64,000 bases of DNA, from NCBI RefSeq assembly GCF_001499995.1, contig NZ_LQIU01000003.1, positions 1-64,000 on the forward strand. The letters run 5' to 3'. This document shows, one piece after another, positions 32,891 through 41,418 of the stretch. The first letter of the stretch is position 1. Each line of letters begins with the position of its first letter. This stretch comes from Mycobacterium sp. IS-1496. Lineage in GTDB: Bacteria; Actinomycetota; Actinomycetes; Mycobacteriales; Mycobacteriaceae. Both the position numbers and the translations under genes were made by a program. The notes beneath the pieces are model-generated. The model saw only the letters and a list, made by a program, of their open reading frames with translations. It was not told the origin of the DNA and did not search any database.

Positions 32891-33325
32891 ATGAGGCTCG
32901 AACGGCGATGTGTGCTCGACGCCGACCGCGACACGGTGTGGAAGGTGGTCAGCAACCCGGACTGCTATCCGGAGTTCATGGCGAGCCTGGAGCGCTGGGA
33001 GACGGTGACCGAGGGTCCGCCCGACGTCGGATCCCGGTTCACCGTGCACTGGAAGGTGGGCTCGGTGCCGATCGGCGGCATCGTCGAACTCGTGGAATTC
33101 GATCCGCAGCGCGACCTGGCGTGGATCGGCATCACCGGGGTGACGCTGCGCGGCCGCTTCCGGTTGCGCGACGGCAACGACGGCCGCACCAAGGTGACGT
33201 TCCGGCTGTCCTACGAGGCGCCGGGCGGGGTGCTCGGCCTGATCGCCGACCGGGTCGCGGCCCGGCAGGTCGGGCGAACCATGTCCGAGACGCTCAAGCG
33301 GCTCAAGGCCATGGTGGAGAGCTGA
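32891..33325 (+). CDS. SRPBCC (START-like) lipid-binding/polyketide cyclase-like protein
   Basis: 144 residues with the helix-grip pattern: RRCVLDADRDTVWKVVSNPDCYPEFMASL at the N-terminus, a run of strands (SRFTVHWKVGSVPIGGIVELVEFD, LAWIGITGVTLRGRFRL) and a long final helix (AARQVGRTMSETLKRLKAMV). It resembles the CoxG/cyclase group that binds lipophilic ligands. It is the second gene behind the PlsC-like acyltransferase. The ligand is unknown; it may present or sense a lipid in that pathway. Confidence 0.85.
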   Translation: MRLERRCVLDADRDTVWKVVSNPDCYPEFMASLERWETVTEGPPDVGSRFTVHWKVGSVPIGGIVELVEFDPQRDLAWIGITGVTLRGRFRLRDGNDGRTKVTFRLSYEAPGGVLGLIADRVAARQVGRTMSETLKRLKAMVES

Positions 33326-33327
33326 CC

Positions 33328-33351
33328 GTTTCGGGCGGTGCGCGGCGGGTA
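33328..33351 (+). promoter_or_regulatory. SigF-type promoter GTTT-N15-GGGTA, near-leaderless
   Basis: GTTT (33328-33331), 15 nt, GGGTA (33347-33351) fits the published mycobacterial SigF consensus exactly. The ATG at 33362 lies 10 nt beyond the -10 box, so the transcript would have almost no leader. This is the best SigF match I find in the window. Confidence 0.55.
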
Positions 33352-33361
33352 GTCCCGGCCC

Positions 33362-34153
33362 ATGGCTGAAGCGACGAAGCGGGCACTGGTCACCGGCGCA
33401 TCCACGGGTATCGGGTTCGAACTGGCCGAACTGTTCGCCCGGGATGGTTACGAGCTGGTAATCGCGGCCGACGAGGCGCAGATTCACGTTGCCGCACAGG
33501 AACTTTCGCGAATCGGTCGCCAGGTGACGCCGGTCGAGGTGGATCTGCGCACCGAGGAGGGCGTGGCCTCGCTGTACGCGAAGGCCACGGCGGACGGCCG
33601 ACCATTGGACGCGGCGGCGATCAACGCCGGGATCGGACGGGCCGGGCGGTTCGTCGACGGCGACCTCGCCGAAGACCTCTCGATCGTCGACCTCAACGTG
33701 CGCTCCACGGTGCACCTGGCCAGGCTGGTGCTGGGCGACATGGCCGAACGGGGCAGTGGCCGGGTGCTGTTCACCTCGTCGACCGTCGCCGCGATGCCCG
33801 GGTCCAACCAGAGCATCTACAACGCGTCGAAGTCGTTCGTGCAGAGCTTCGCCGAGGCACTGCACGACGAGATGCGCGACAGCGGGGTGACGGTCACCGC
33901 GCTGATGCCCGGTCCCGTCGACACCGAGTTCTTCACCCGCGCGAAGATGCGCAACACCCCGGTCGGCGGTCCGCTGCCCAAGGACGATCCGGCGGACGTG
34001 GCCCGGCAGGGTTACGAGGCGATGATGCGCGGCGATCGGAAGGTGGTCGCGGCGTCGCTGATGTCGAAGGCGCTGGGTGCGGCCAACATGGTGCTGCCCG
34101 ACGCGATCAAGGCACGGATGAACCGGCTGATCGCCAAGCCGATGGGTCGCTGA
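33362..34153 (+). CDS. Short-chain dehydrogenase/reductase (SDR)
   Basis: 263 residues of the classical SDR fold: cofactor loop ALVTGASTGIGFELA, NAG motif AAINAGIG, Ser in VLFTSSTVAA and catalytic Tyr-x3-Lys in YNASKSF (about 159-163). PGPVDTEFF follows. It oxidises or reduces an alcohol/carbonyl with NAD(P). The C-terminal hydrophobic stretch (LMSKALGAANMVLPDAIKARM) is typical of the mycobacterial lipid-linked SDRs. An exact SigF-like promoter lies 10 nt upstream of its ATG. Confidence 0.92.
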   Translation: MAEATKRALVTGASTGIGFELAELFARDGYELVIAADEAQIHVAAQELSRIGRQVTPVEVDLRTEEGVASLYAKATADGRPLDAAAINAGIGRAGRFVDGDLAEDLSIVDLNVRSTVHLARLVLGDMAERGSGRVLFTSSTVAAMPGSNQSIYNASKSFVQSFAEALHDEMRDSGVTVTALMPGPVDTEFFTRAKMRNTPVGGPLPKDDPADVARQGYEAMMRGDRKVVAASLMSKALGAANMVLPDAIKARMNRLIAKPMGR

Positions 34154-34155
34154 GG

Positions 34156-34569
34156 TCAGCCGACGGGGGGCGGAGTCCCCGCGCCCGGCGCACCCTGGAT
34201 CGGCACGATCGGGGTGGGCGTCACCGTCGTGATGCCGTTGGACCCCACCCGGGGTCCGCCTGCCGGCTGCAACGCCTTGAGGCGGTCGGCGGCGGCCTGG
34301 CTGCAGTCCAACATCAACAGCATCTTGCCGCCGGACGTCAGCTTCTGGGTGTCGACCAGGCAACTCGACTGCGGCAGCACGCTGCCGAACGAGCCGCCGA
34401 AGGTGGCCTTCACACCCTGGGCGCGCAGGATCTGCAGCGCCTTGGTGTAGGGCTCCCCGACGACGTTGTAGCTGCCACCCGGCTGGGACGCGGCCACACC
34501 CGTGCCGATCACGGCTGCGGCTCCGGCGGCCAGCACTCCGGCGCCGAGCGTCACGAGCTTCTTCAACAT
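34156..34569 (-). CDS. Secreted hypothetical protein (137 aa)
   Basis: A signal peptide (LKKLVTLGAGVLAAGAAAVIGTGVAAS-QP) is followed by a small domain with GEPYTKALQILRAQGVKATFGG and two cysteines (SSCLVD, MLDCSQ), which would pair outside the cell. The first part recalls a PASTA-like alpha/beta unit, but the match is weak. The Pro/Gly-rich tail (TPTPIVPIQGAPGAGTPPPVG) is likely flexible. It converges on the SDR gene with a 2-bp gap. Confidence 0.75.
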   Translation of the reverse strand: MLKKLVTLGAGVLAAGAAAVIGTGVAASQPGGSYNVVGEPYTKALQILRAQGVKATFGGSFGSVLPQSSCLVDTQKLTSGGKMLLMLDCSQAAADRLKALQPAGGPRVGSNGITTVTPTPIVPIQGAPGAGTPPPVG

Positions 34570-34658
34570 GGCCTCCGTCGGTTGTGGTGCGGTGCGAACA
34601 TATCGCAGCGGTGACGAATGTGAAACCGGAGAACGGCACTCCGGCGTTACAGCCCGCC

Positions 34659-36809
34659 CTACACCGCAGGCTGCACCAGCGAACCCATCACCGCGCCGAG
34701 CGCCGCCGCGCGGGGGTCGGTGAAGACGTCCTCGACCAGGCGTTGGCGTCCGTCCGGACCCCGGAGCGGCACCCGCCAGTTGGGGTACTCGTCACTGGTG
34801 CCGGGCTGATTCTGGGTCTTCAGGTCGCCCACCGCGTCGGCGAGGGACAGCGAGAGCAACCGCGACGGGGTCCGGCCCAGATACCGGTGCAGGGCCAGTA
34901 TCACGGCGTCGGAATCCGGTTCCGTGTCGCCGTCGTGGGCGGGGAGCAGGCCGACCCGGCGCAGTTCGGACAGCCATGCGGCCTGCGCCGCCCGGTCGTC
35001 GGCGAGTTCCTCGGCCGCCGGACGCGTGAGCAGCCCCAACTCATCGCGCAAGCGGACGTGTTCCCCGGCGAGGTATCCGGCGGTGGGCGGCAGGTCGTGG
35101 GTCGTCACCGCCGAGAGGCAGAACTCCCGCCACCGCTCGGCGGGCAGCGGTCCGCCGTCCCCGTCGCGGTCCTGTTCGAACCACAGGATCGACGTGCCGA
35201 ACAGCCCGCGGTCGTGCAGGTAGTCGCGCACCCACGGTTCGACGGTGCCGAGGTCTTCACCGACCACCACCGCCCCCGCCCGGTGCGCCTCGAGCGCGAC
35301 GATGCCGATCATCGCCTCGTGGTCGTAGCGGACGTAGGTGCCGTCGGTCGGAGCGGCGCCGCGTGGGATCCACCACAGCCGGAACAGGCCGATGATGTGA
35401 TCGATCCGGACGCCGCCCGCATGCCGCAGCACCCCGCTGACCAGCGCGCGGAACGGTTCGTAGGCCCGCTCGACGAGCTGGTCCGGGCGCCACGGCGGCT
35501 GCGACCAATCCTGGCCGAGCTGGTTGAACTCGTCGGGCGGGGCGCCCGCGGTGACGCCGAGGGCCAGTACCTCCTGCAGTGCCCACGCGTCGGCGCCGTC
35601 GGGATCGACCCCGACCGCGAGGTCGTGCATGACCCCGATGTCCATCCCGGCGCCGATCGCGGTGGCGTGCGCCGCGGTGAGCTGCTCGTCGAGCTGCCAC
35701 TGCAGCCAGCGGTGGAAGTCGACATCGTCGGCGTGCTCGGCGGCGTACGCGGCCACCGCCTCGTTGCGTGGATGCTGCAGTTCGGCCGGCCAGTCGTGCC
35801 AGTCGTTGCCGTACTTCTCCGCCAGTGCGCACCAGACCGCGAAGTCGTCGAGGGCACGGCCTTCACGCGTTCGGTACCCCGCGTAGGAGAGCTCCCGTCC
35901 GGCCGACCGCTCGACGAGGTAGATGGCCGCCAGTGCCGCCCGCTTGGCCCGCCAGGCCGAATCGCGATCGACGAGTTCCTTGCGGCGGGCGCGGGCCTGC
36001 ACTTCGGTCCGCGAGCGCCGCAATCGGCCCCGGTGGCGCAGTTCGCCGTACTCCGGGATCGCCTCCGGCCGCAGATACAGCGGGTTGACGAACCGGCGGG
36101 AGGTCGGCAGGTACGGCGACGGTTCCATCGGCACGGCGGGCGCTGCCGCATGAAGGGGGTTGACCAGGATGAACCCGGCGCTGTGCCGCGTCGCCGACCA
36201 CACCGCGAGGTCGGTGAGGTCGGTCAGGTCGCCGACTCCCCACGAACGCTGGGAGCGGACGCTGTAGAGCTGGGTGGCCAGTCCCCAGCTGCGCCGGGCC
36301 CCGAGTCGCGGCGGCACCGGAAGGGTCGCGGGGGAGACGATGAGCGGCGCATCCGCCTCCAACGTCCCGCTCCGCATGTGCACCCGGTGGTAACCCAGCG
36401 GCAGATCGGCCGGCAGCTCGAAGCTCGCCTCACCGACCTGTCGCCCGTCGAGGTCGAAAGGCGGTGTGTCATTGCGTAACTGGTGAAGCGCCGTGCGGGT
36501 CGACCCGTCTTCGAGCGCGACCCAGACCTCGACCGGGTCACCGTGGGTGACATGCACCCAGAACGACGACGTGCTCCCGGTGCGGCCCAGGATCGTGGGC
36601 GGCAGGGACCGCTGCCAGTGATCGCGGTCGTGCTCGGCGAGCGCGGCGGCGCGTTGCTCGTCGTCCGCCGCGGCGACGCCCAGCGCGGCGAGCACTGCGA
36701 TCAGCGTCGACTCGGGCACCGCGACCTGTGTGCCGGCCCAGTCCTCGTAGTGGGTGGCGACGCCGTAGCGGGCGGCGAGTTCGACCAGGGACGGGGACAG
36801 TTCGGTCAT
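34659..36809 (-). CDS. malQ: 4-alpha-glucanotransferase (amylomaltase)
   Basis: 716 residues of glycoside hydrolase family 77. The N-terminal extension (to about 150) is the actinobacterial type. Catalytic parts: VRIDHIIGLFRLWWIP (nucleophile Asp), VVGEDLGTVEPWVRD (acid/base Glu), VTTHDLPPTAGY (stabiliser Asp). It moves maltosyl units between glucans and takes part in glycogen/maltose metabolism in the cytoplasm. ATG 36809 gives MTELSPSLVELAARYG; the frame runs on upstream without family sequence. It is divergent from the MFS gene. Confidence 0.95.
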   Translation of the reverse strand: MTELSPSLVELAARYGVATHYEDWAGTQVAVPESTLIAVLAALGVAAADDEQRAAALAEHDRDHWQRSLPPTILGRTGSTSSFWVHVTHGDPVEVWVALEDGSTRTALHQLRNDTPPFDLDGRQVGEASFELPADLPLGYHRVHMRSGTLEADAPLIVSPATLPVPPRLGARRSWGLATQLYSVRSQRSWGVGDLTDLTDLAVWSATRHSAGFILVNPLHAAAPAVPMEPSPYLPTSRRFVNPLYLRPEAIPEYGELRHRGRLRRSRTEVQARARRKELVDRDSAWRAKRAALAAIYLVERSAGRELSYAGYRTREGRALDDFAVWCALAEKYGNDWHDWPAELQHPRNEAVAAYAAEHADDVDFHRWLQWQLDEQLTAAHATAIGAGMDIGVMHDLAVGVDPDGADAWALQEVLALGVTAGAPPDEFNQLGQDWSQPPWRPDQLVERAYEPFRALVSGVLRHAGGVRIDHIIGLFRLWWIPRGAAPTDGTYVRYDHEAMIGIVALEAHRAGAVVVGEDLGTVEPWVRDYLHDRGLFGTSILWFEQDRDGDGGPLPAERWREFCLSAVTTHDLPPTAGYLAGEHVRLRDELGLLTRPAAEELADDRAAQAAWLSELRRVGLLPAHDGDTEPDSDAVILALHRYLGRTPSRLLSLSLADAVGDLKTQNQPGTSDEYPNWRVPLRGPDGRQRLVEDVFTDPRAAALGAVMGSLVQPAV

Positions 36810-36936
36810 ACCTGACCATCCTGCCGGTAGCGGCGCGTGAGCGCGGGACGGGTGACGGGAGGAAGTGTCATACCTGGCACGGGCGCAAGCATTCCCGTTC
36901 GGGGTGAAAGTAACCGGCGTGGGTATCGTCGCGCCC

Positions 36937-38136
36937 ATGGCCTCTGGAGTGCTCGACGTATCGGCGGTGCGCGTGCGTCGTGCCCGGGTCGCGGTGGCCG
37001 CGCAGTTCCTCACCAACGGTGCGTTGTTCGCGAATCTGCTGCCGCGCTATCCGGAGATCAAAGCCGACCTGGCGCTCACCAACGCCGTCTACGGCATCAC
37101 GATCGCCGCCTTCTCCGCGGGGGCGTTCGTCGCCGGTCTCGCGGCAGCCGGCCTCATCCGCCGGTTCAGTTCGGCCCGGGTCGCCGTGGCGGGGACGGTC
37201 ACCATCGCGGTGTTCGTGTTCACGGCCGGGCTCGCGCCGTCGGCGGTACTGGTGGCCGGTGCGCTGTTCCTGGCCGGCGCGGCCGACGCGGTCACCGATG
37301 TGGCGCAGAACGCCCATGCCCTCCGGGTGCAGCGCGGCTACGGCCGGTCGATCATCAACTCCGTGCACGCCGTGTGGGCCGGCGGTGCGGTCCTCGGCGG
37401 ACTCATGGGTGCGGGCGCGATAGCCCTGGACATCCCGCGTCCGGTGCACCTGGGGGTCGCCGCGGTGTTGTTCTCCGCTGTGGTGTTGGTCGCCTATCAC
37501 TTCATGCTGCCGGGCGCCGACCACGACGACCATCCGGCGTCGGCCTACGCCAACGGAGAGCGCGCCGGCCGGAAGGTGTACCTCGTGCTGGTCGCGCTGG
37601 CCGTCATCGCCATCGCCGGGGCGATGGTCGAGGACGCCGGAAGTTCGTGGGCGACGCTGTATCTGCGCGACAGCGTCGGCGCTCCGGGCGCGATCGCGGC
37701 GTTCGGGTACATCGCGCTCACCGCGTTCATGTTCGTCGGCCGGCTCATCGGTGACCGGTTGGTCGACCGGTTCGGCGAGACCGCGGTGGCCCGCGCCGGG
37801 GGAGCGTTGGCCGCGGTGGGCATGGGCGCGGCGCTGGCCTTTCCGAGCGTGCCGACGACGATCGCCGGATTCGCCGCCGCCGGGCTCGGTGTGGCCACGG
37901 CGATCCCGGCGGCCATGCACGGCGCCGATCAGCTCCCCGGACTGCGACCGGGCACCGGTCTGACCATCGTCACCTGGCTGTTGCGCATCGGCTTCCTGGC
38001 CTCACCGCCGGTCGTCGGCCTGATCGCCGACTCCACCAGTTTGCGGATCGGATTGCTGACGGTCCCGCTCGCGGGGCTGGTGATCGTGGCGCTCGCCGGC
38101 GCGCTCAATGTGAGAGGCCGGCCAGTTCGATCGTGA
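36937..38136 (+). CDS. MFS transporter (sugar/fucose-permease type)
   Basis: 399 residues with about 12 membrane helices. NGALFANLLPRYPEIKADLALTNAVYG and the following AFSAGAFVAGLAAAGLIRRF are typical of the YbjJ/FucP-related group, and RLIGDRLVDRFGETAVAR is the repeated loop 8-9 motif. The substrate is unknown. ATG 36937 chosen; the frame extends upstream to 36865. The 3' end overlaps the opposite-strand SMR gene by 32 nt. Confidence 0.85.
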   Translation: MASGVLDVSAVRVRRARVAVAAQFLTNGALFANLLPRYPEIKADLALTNAVYGITIAAFSAGAFVAGLAAAGLIRRFSSARVAVAGTVTIAVFVFTAGLAPSAVLVAGALFLAGAADAVTDVAQNAHALRVQRGYGRSIINSVHAVWAGGAVLGGLMGAGAIALDIPRPVHLGVAAVLFSAVVLVAYHFMLPGADHDDHPASAYANGERAGRKVYLVLVALAVIAIAGAMVEDAGSSWATLYLRDSVGAPGAIAAFGYIALTAFMFVGRLIGDRLVDRFGETAVARAGGALAAVGMGAALAFPSVPTTIAGFAAAGLGVATAIPAAMHGADQLPGLRPGTGLTIVTWLLRIGFLASPPVVGLIADSTSLRIGLLTVPLAGLVIVALAGALNVRGRPVRS

Positions 38137-38428
38137 GCACACCGGCCACGATGAGGGCGATTCCCGCGCCCATCGTCGGCGTGAGGCGTTCGCCGAACAG
38201 GAAGCGGGCGAGCACGGCGACGAGCGCGACGCCGCAGGCCGTCCACACGCCGTAGGCGATACCGACCGGCAGGCCGAGCGACAGCGTCAGCCACAGCAGG
38301 GTGAACGACGCCAGGTAGCCGATCACCACCGGCGCGATCCACACCTTCCTGCGGAACCCGTCCGATGCGCGCAGGCACAGCGTCGCGAGCACCTCCAGCG
38401 CGATGGCCGCGCCGAGCGCGAGGTACAT
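38105..38428 (-). CDS. SMR transporter subunit (second of a pair)
   Basis: 107 residues with four helices. The functional Glu of SMR proteins lies in helix 1 (ALGAAIALEVLATLCLRAS), and GYLASFTLLWLTLSLGLPVGIAYGVWTA is the conserved helix 2-3 region. It is encoded directly after a second SMR gene: its ATG overlaps that gene's TGA by one base (TGATG). Paired SMR genes usually form heterodimers (EbrAB, YkkCD type) that export cationic drugs, dyes or guanidinium. Confidence 0.9.
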   Translation of the reverse strand: MYLALGAAIALEVLATLCLRASDGFRRKVWIAPVVIGYLASFTLLWLTLSLGLPVGIAYGVWTACGVALVAVLARFLFGERLTPTMGAGIALIVAGVLTIELAGLSH

Positions 38429-38772
38429 CACAGGGCGCCACCTGTTTCCGCCCTCGGGTGCGAGCCGACCTCCACCAGCAACACCCCGCCGATGATCAAC
38501 CCGATGCCGGCGGCGATGGGCCAGGTGAACGGCTCGCCGAAGATCCCTGCGGCCAGGACCGCGGTCGCCGCGGTACCCGAGGCGCCCCAGATGCCGTACG
38601 CCACACCGACGGCCATCCCGGCCCGCAGTACGGCGGTCAGGAGTACGAACGCGCCGAGATACCCGGCGACCACGACCACCAGCCACCACGACTCGTCCTG
38701 GGAGGCCCGCAGCGCGAGGGTGGCGGTGACCTCGGTGGCGATGGCTGCGATCAACAGCACTGACTTTCGCAC
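38428..38772 (-). CDS. SMR transporter subunit (first of a pair)
   Basis: 114 residues from GTG 38772. Helix 1 LLIAAIATEVTATLALRAS has the essential Glu, then GYLGAFVLLTAVLRAGMAVGVAYGIWGASGTA is characteristic. The short C-terminal tail (EVGSHPRAETGGAL) is hydrophilic. With the downstream subunit it should form a two-protein efflux pump. It is divergent from the carboxylesterase gene at 38842. Confidence 0.9.
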   Translation of the reverse strand: MRKSVLLIAAIATEVTATLALRASQDESWWLVVVVAGYLGAFVLLTAVLRAGMAVGVAYGIWGASGTAATAVLAAGIFGEPFTWPIAAGIGLIIGGVLLVEVGSHPRAETGGAL

Positions 38773-38841
38773 CGCGTCAACCTATCCGACGTGATGAGTA
38801 GCCTGGTCGGGTCGAGGCTTACCGCAGGGAGGTGCTGCCGC

Positions 38842-40413
38842 GTGACGACAGAATCAACCGGGGCATCGGGCCGCGCCGGTGCCGCCGAACCCGTGGTCGA
38901 CACCCAGTACGGGCCCGTGCGCGGCGCCGACGACGGTGTGGTGAAGGTCTGGAAGGGGGTTCGCTACGCCGCGGCGCCGGTCGGCGAACTGCGCTGGCGC
39001 GCCCCCGAACCGCCCCAACCGTGGCGGGAGGTCGCCGACGCGCGTCGCGTCGGCCCGGTCTGCCCCCAGTCGACCGATCCCCGGATCCCCCTCGACCTCG
39101 GTGGCGTACAGGACGAGGACAGCCTGCGGCTCAACGTGTGGGCCCCGTCCGGCACGGCCGCCGGTGACGGGAAACCCGTGATGGTGTGGGTGCACGGCGG
39201 CGCCTACGTCCTCGGCTCGGCGAATCAGCCGCTCTACCACGGCAAGGCGCTGGCCTCAGGTGGCGACGTCGTCGTCGTGACGTTCAACTACCGCGTCGGC
39301 GCCTTCGGTTTCCTCGACCTGTCCGCGTTCACCACACCACGGGGCAGGTTCGACACGAATCCCGGTCTGCGTGACGTGCTGGCCGCCCTGCACTGGGTGC
39401 AGAACAACATCGCGGCGTTCGGCGGTGACCCGACGCGGGTCACGCTGTTCGGCGAATCCGCCGGCGGCGGCATCGTCACCACGCTGATGACGAGCCCGGC
39501 GGCGCGCGGGCTGTTCTCAGCGGCCATCGCGCAGAGTTCGCCGGCGACGTCGGTCTACAGCGCCGAGCGCGGGCGGCGCACCGCCGAACAGTTCCTCGAC
39601 AAGGTGGGCGTCTCACCCGCCGACAGCCACCGTCTCGTCGAGACGCCGCTGCCCACCCTGCTCGCCGCCTCCAAACGCCTCTTCGACGAGGTTCCGGTGC
39701 GGACGCCGGGCACACTGGCCTTCGCGCCGATCGTCGACGGCGACCTGGTCCCCGACCTTCCGGTCAGAGTGGCCCGCAACGGTGGTTCCCTGCCGGTGCC
39801 GCTGATCATCGGCACCAACAAACACGAGGCCGCGCTGTTCCGGTGGATGAAATCACCGCTGATGCCGATCACGCCGCACGCCATCAGTTCGATGTTCGCC
39901 GAGATCGCCGCCGAACAACCGGGGCTGCAACTCCCGTCGGAGGCCGAGCTGGTGGGCGCCTACTCCGGGCTGCGCGGGAAGGCCAGGGGGTTGGGCGTGG
40001 CCCGCGACATCGGCTTCCGGATGCCGTCGGTGTGGTTCGCCGAGGGTCACAGTGCCGTCGCGCCGGTCTACCTGTACCGCTTCGACTTCGCCACCCCGAT
40101 GCTCCGGCTGCTGCGCCTCGGCGCGGCTCATGCAACCGAATTGCCGTATGTCTGGGGCAATCTCGTGGCCGGCCCGAGGGATCCGACGTTCAAGCTGGGT
40201 GGGTTGAGGGCCGGTACCGCCGTCTCCGAACGGCTGCGGGGGCGGTGGACGCGGTTCGCCGCGTCCGGTGAACCCGGCGGTGCGCCGCCGTGGCGTCCGT
40301 ATCGGGCCGGTGATCGGGCCACACTGGTGATCGACGGTGAGGACACGGTGGTCGACGACCTCGACGGTGACCTGCGCGCCGCCTGGGGTGACGAGGTGCT
40401 CAGTTTCCGATAG
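38842..40413 (+). CDS. Type-B carboxylesterase
   Basis: 523 residues from GTG 38842 (GCAGGGAGG upstream). VKVWKGVRYAAAPVGELRWRAPE and EDSLRLNVW are the type-B start, VMVWVHGGAYVLGSA the oxyanion region, VTLFGESAGGGIV the nucleophile elbow, IGTNKHEAALF holds the acid and GAAHATELPYVWGN the His. No signal peptide is evident. It hydrolyses carboxyl esters; the substrate is unknown. It is followed by the sterol desaturase gene after a hairpin. Confidence 0.93.
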   Translation: MTTESTGASGRAGAAEPVVDTQYGPVRGADDGVVKVWKGVRYAAAPVGELRWRAPEPPQPWREVADARRVGPVCPQSTDPRIPLDLGGVQDEDSLRLNVWAPSGTAAGDGKPVMVWVHGGAYVLGSANQPLYHGKALASGGDVVVVTFNYRVGAFGFLDLSAFTTPRGRFDTNPGLRDVLAALHWVQNNIAAFGGDPTRVTLFGESAGGGIVTTLMTSPAARGLFSAAIAQSSPATSVYSAERGRRTAEQFLDKVGVSPADSHRLVETPLPTLLAASKRLFDEVPVRTPGTLAFAPIVDGDLVPDLPVRVARNGGSLPVPLIIGTNKHEAALFRWMKSPLMPITPHAISSMFAEIAAEQPGLQLPSEAELVGAYSGLRGKARGLGVARDIGFRMPSVWFAEGHSAVAPVYLYRFDFATPMLRLLRLGAAHATELPYVWGNLVAGPRDPTFKLGGLRAGTAVSERLRGRWTRFAASGEPGGAPPWRPYRAGDRATLVIDGEDTVVDDLDGDLRAAWGDEVLSFR

Positions 40414-40415
40414 GG

Positions 40416-40437
40416 CGGACGGATAGACTTCCGTCCG
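40416..40437. repeat. Inverted repeat CGGACGG-N8-CCGTCCG
   Basis: A perfect 7-bp stem with loop ATAGACTT lies between the carboxylesterase stop and the sterol desaturase start. It may be a weak terminator or an operator. Its close spacing to GTG 40448 (GGAGGTGTCGT lies between) would also let it affect translation. Confidence 0.45.
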
Positions 40438-40447
40438 GAGGTGTCGT

Positions 40448-41389
40448 GTGATGGGCGCAATGGGCGACGCGATCGGAGCGTTCCTCGAGTTCCTGCCGCC
40501 GCAGATGCGCGAGCCGGTGCTCTTCGCCATCCCGTTCTTCCTGCTGCTGCTGATCCTCGAGTGGACCGCCGCGCGCAAGCTCGAACACCTCGAGTCGGCG
40601 GACCAACCGCCCGCCGGTGCGTACGTCGCGCGTGACGCCTGGACCAGCCTCTCGATGGGCCTGGTGTCGGTCGGCACGATGGCGGTCTGGAAGCTCGGCG
40701 CGTTGATCGGCTACGCGGCGCTCTACACCTACGTCGCCCCGTGGCAGCTGCCGTCGAACCAGTGGTACACGTGGGTGATCGCGATCGTCGGTGTCGACCT
40801 GCTGTTCTACGCCTATCACCGCACCGCGCACCGGGTCCGGCTGGTGTGGGCCACCCACCAGGCACACCACTCCAGCGAGTACTACAACTTCGCCACCGCG
40901 CTGCGCCAGAAGTGGAACAACAGTGGCGAGATCGTGATGTGGCTACCGCTGCCGTTGTTGGGTGTGCCGCCGTGGATGGTGTTCGCGGCGTTCTCGATCA
41001 GCCTCATCTACCAGTTCTGGATCCACACCGAGCGCATCGGCACCCTGTGGCGGCCCATCGAGTTCATGTTCAACACACCGTCACACCACCGCGTGCACCA
41101 CGGCAGGGACCCGGAGTACCTGGACAAGAACTACGGCGGGATCCTCATCATCTGGGATCGCCTCTTCGGCACGTTCCAGCCCGAGTTGTTCCGCCCGCAC
41201 TACGGGCTGACCAAACCCGTCGACACCTACAACATCTGGCGGCTGCAGACCCACGAATACGCCGCCATCGCCCGCGACGTGCGCCGCGCGCGGGGCTGGC
41301 GGGACCGCGTCGGCTACGCATTCGGTCCGCCGGGTTGGAAACCGGCCGGGAACCGACACGTCCAGGACAAGGCCGCCGTTCGCGCCTGA
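40448..41389 (+). CDS. Sterol desaturase/fatty acid hydroxylase family protein (Rv1814/Erg3-like)
   Basis: About 313 residues with several membrane helices and three di-iron histidine clusters: FYAYHRTAHRV, THQAHHSSEYYN and HHRVHHGRDPEYLDKN, plus GGILIIWDRLFGTF. It hydroxylates or desaturates sterols or fatty-acid-derived lipids in the membrane. The position, just before the Rv1815-Rv1830-like block, fits Rv1814. GTG 40448 or ATG 40451 start, behind GGAGG. Confidence 0.92.
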   Translation: MMGAMGDAIGAFLEFLPPQMREPVLFAIPFFLLLLILEWTAARKLEHLESADQPPAGAYVARDAWTSLSMGLVSVGTMAVWKLGALIGYAALYTYVAPWQLPSNQWYTWVIAIVGVDLLFYAYHRTAHRVRLVWATHQAHHSSEYYNFATALRQKWNNSGEIVMWLPLPLLGVPPWMVFAAFSISLIYQFWIHTERIGTLWRPIEFMFNTPSHHRVHHGRDPEYLDKNYGGILIIWDRLFGTFQPELFRPHYGLTKPVDTYNIWRLQTHEYAAIARDVRRARGWRDRVGYAFGPPGWKPAGNRHVQDKAAVRA

Positions 41390-41418
41390 TTTCGGCTCCG
41401 GCGCAGCAAGATGGACAT

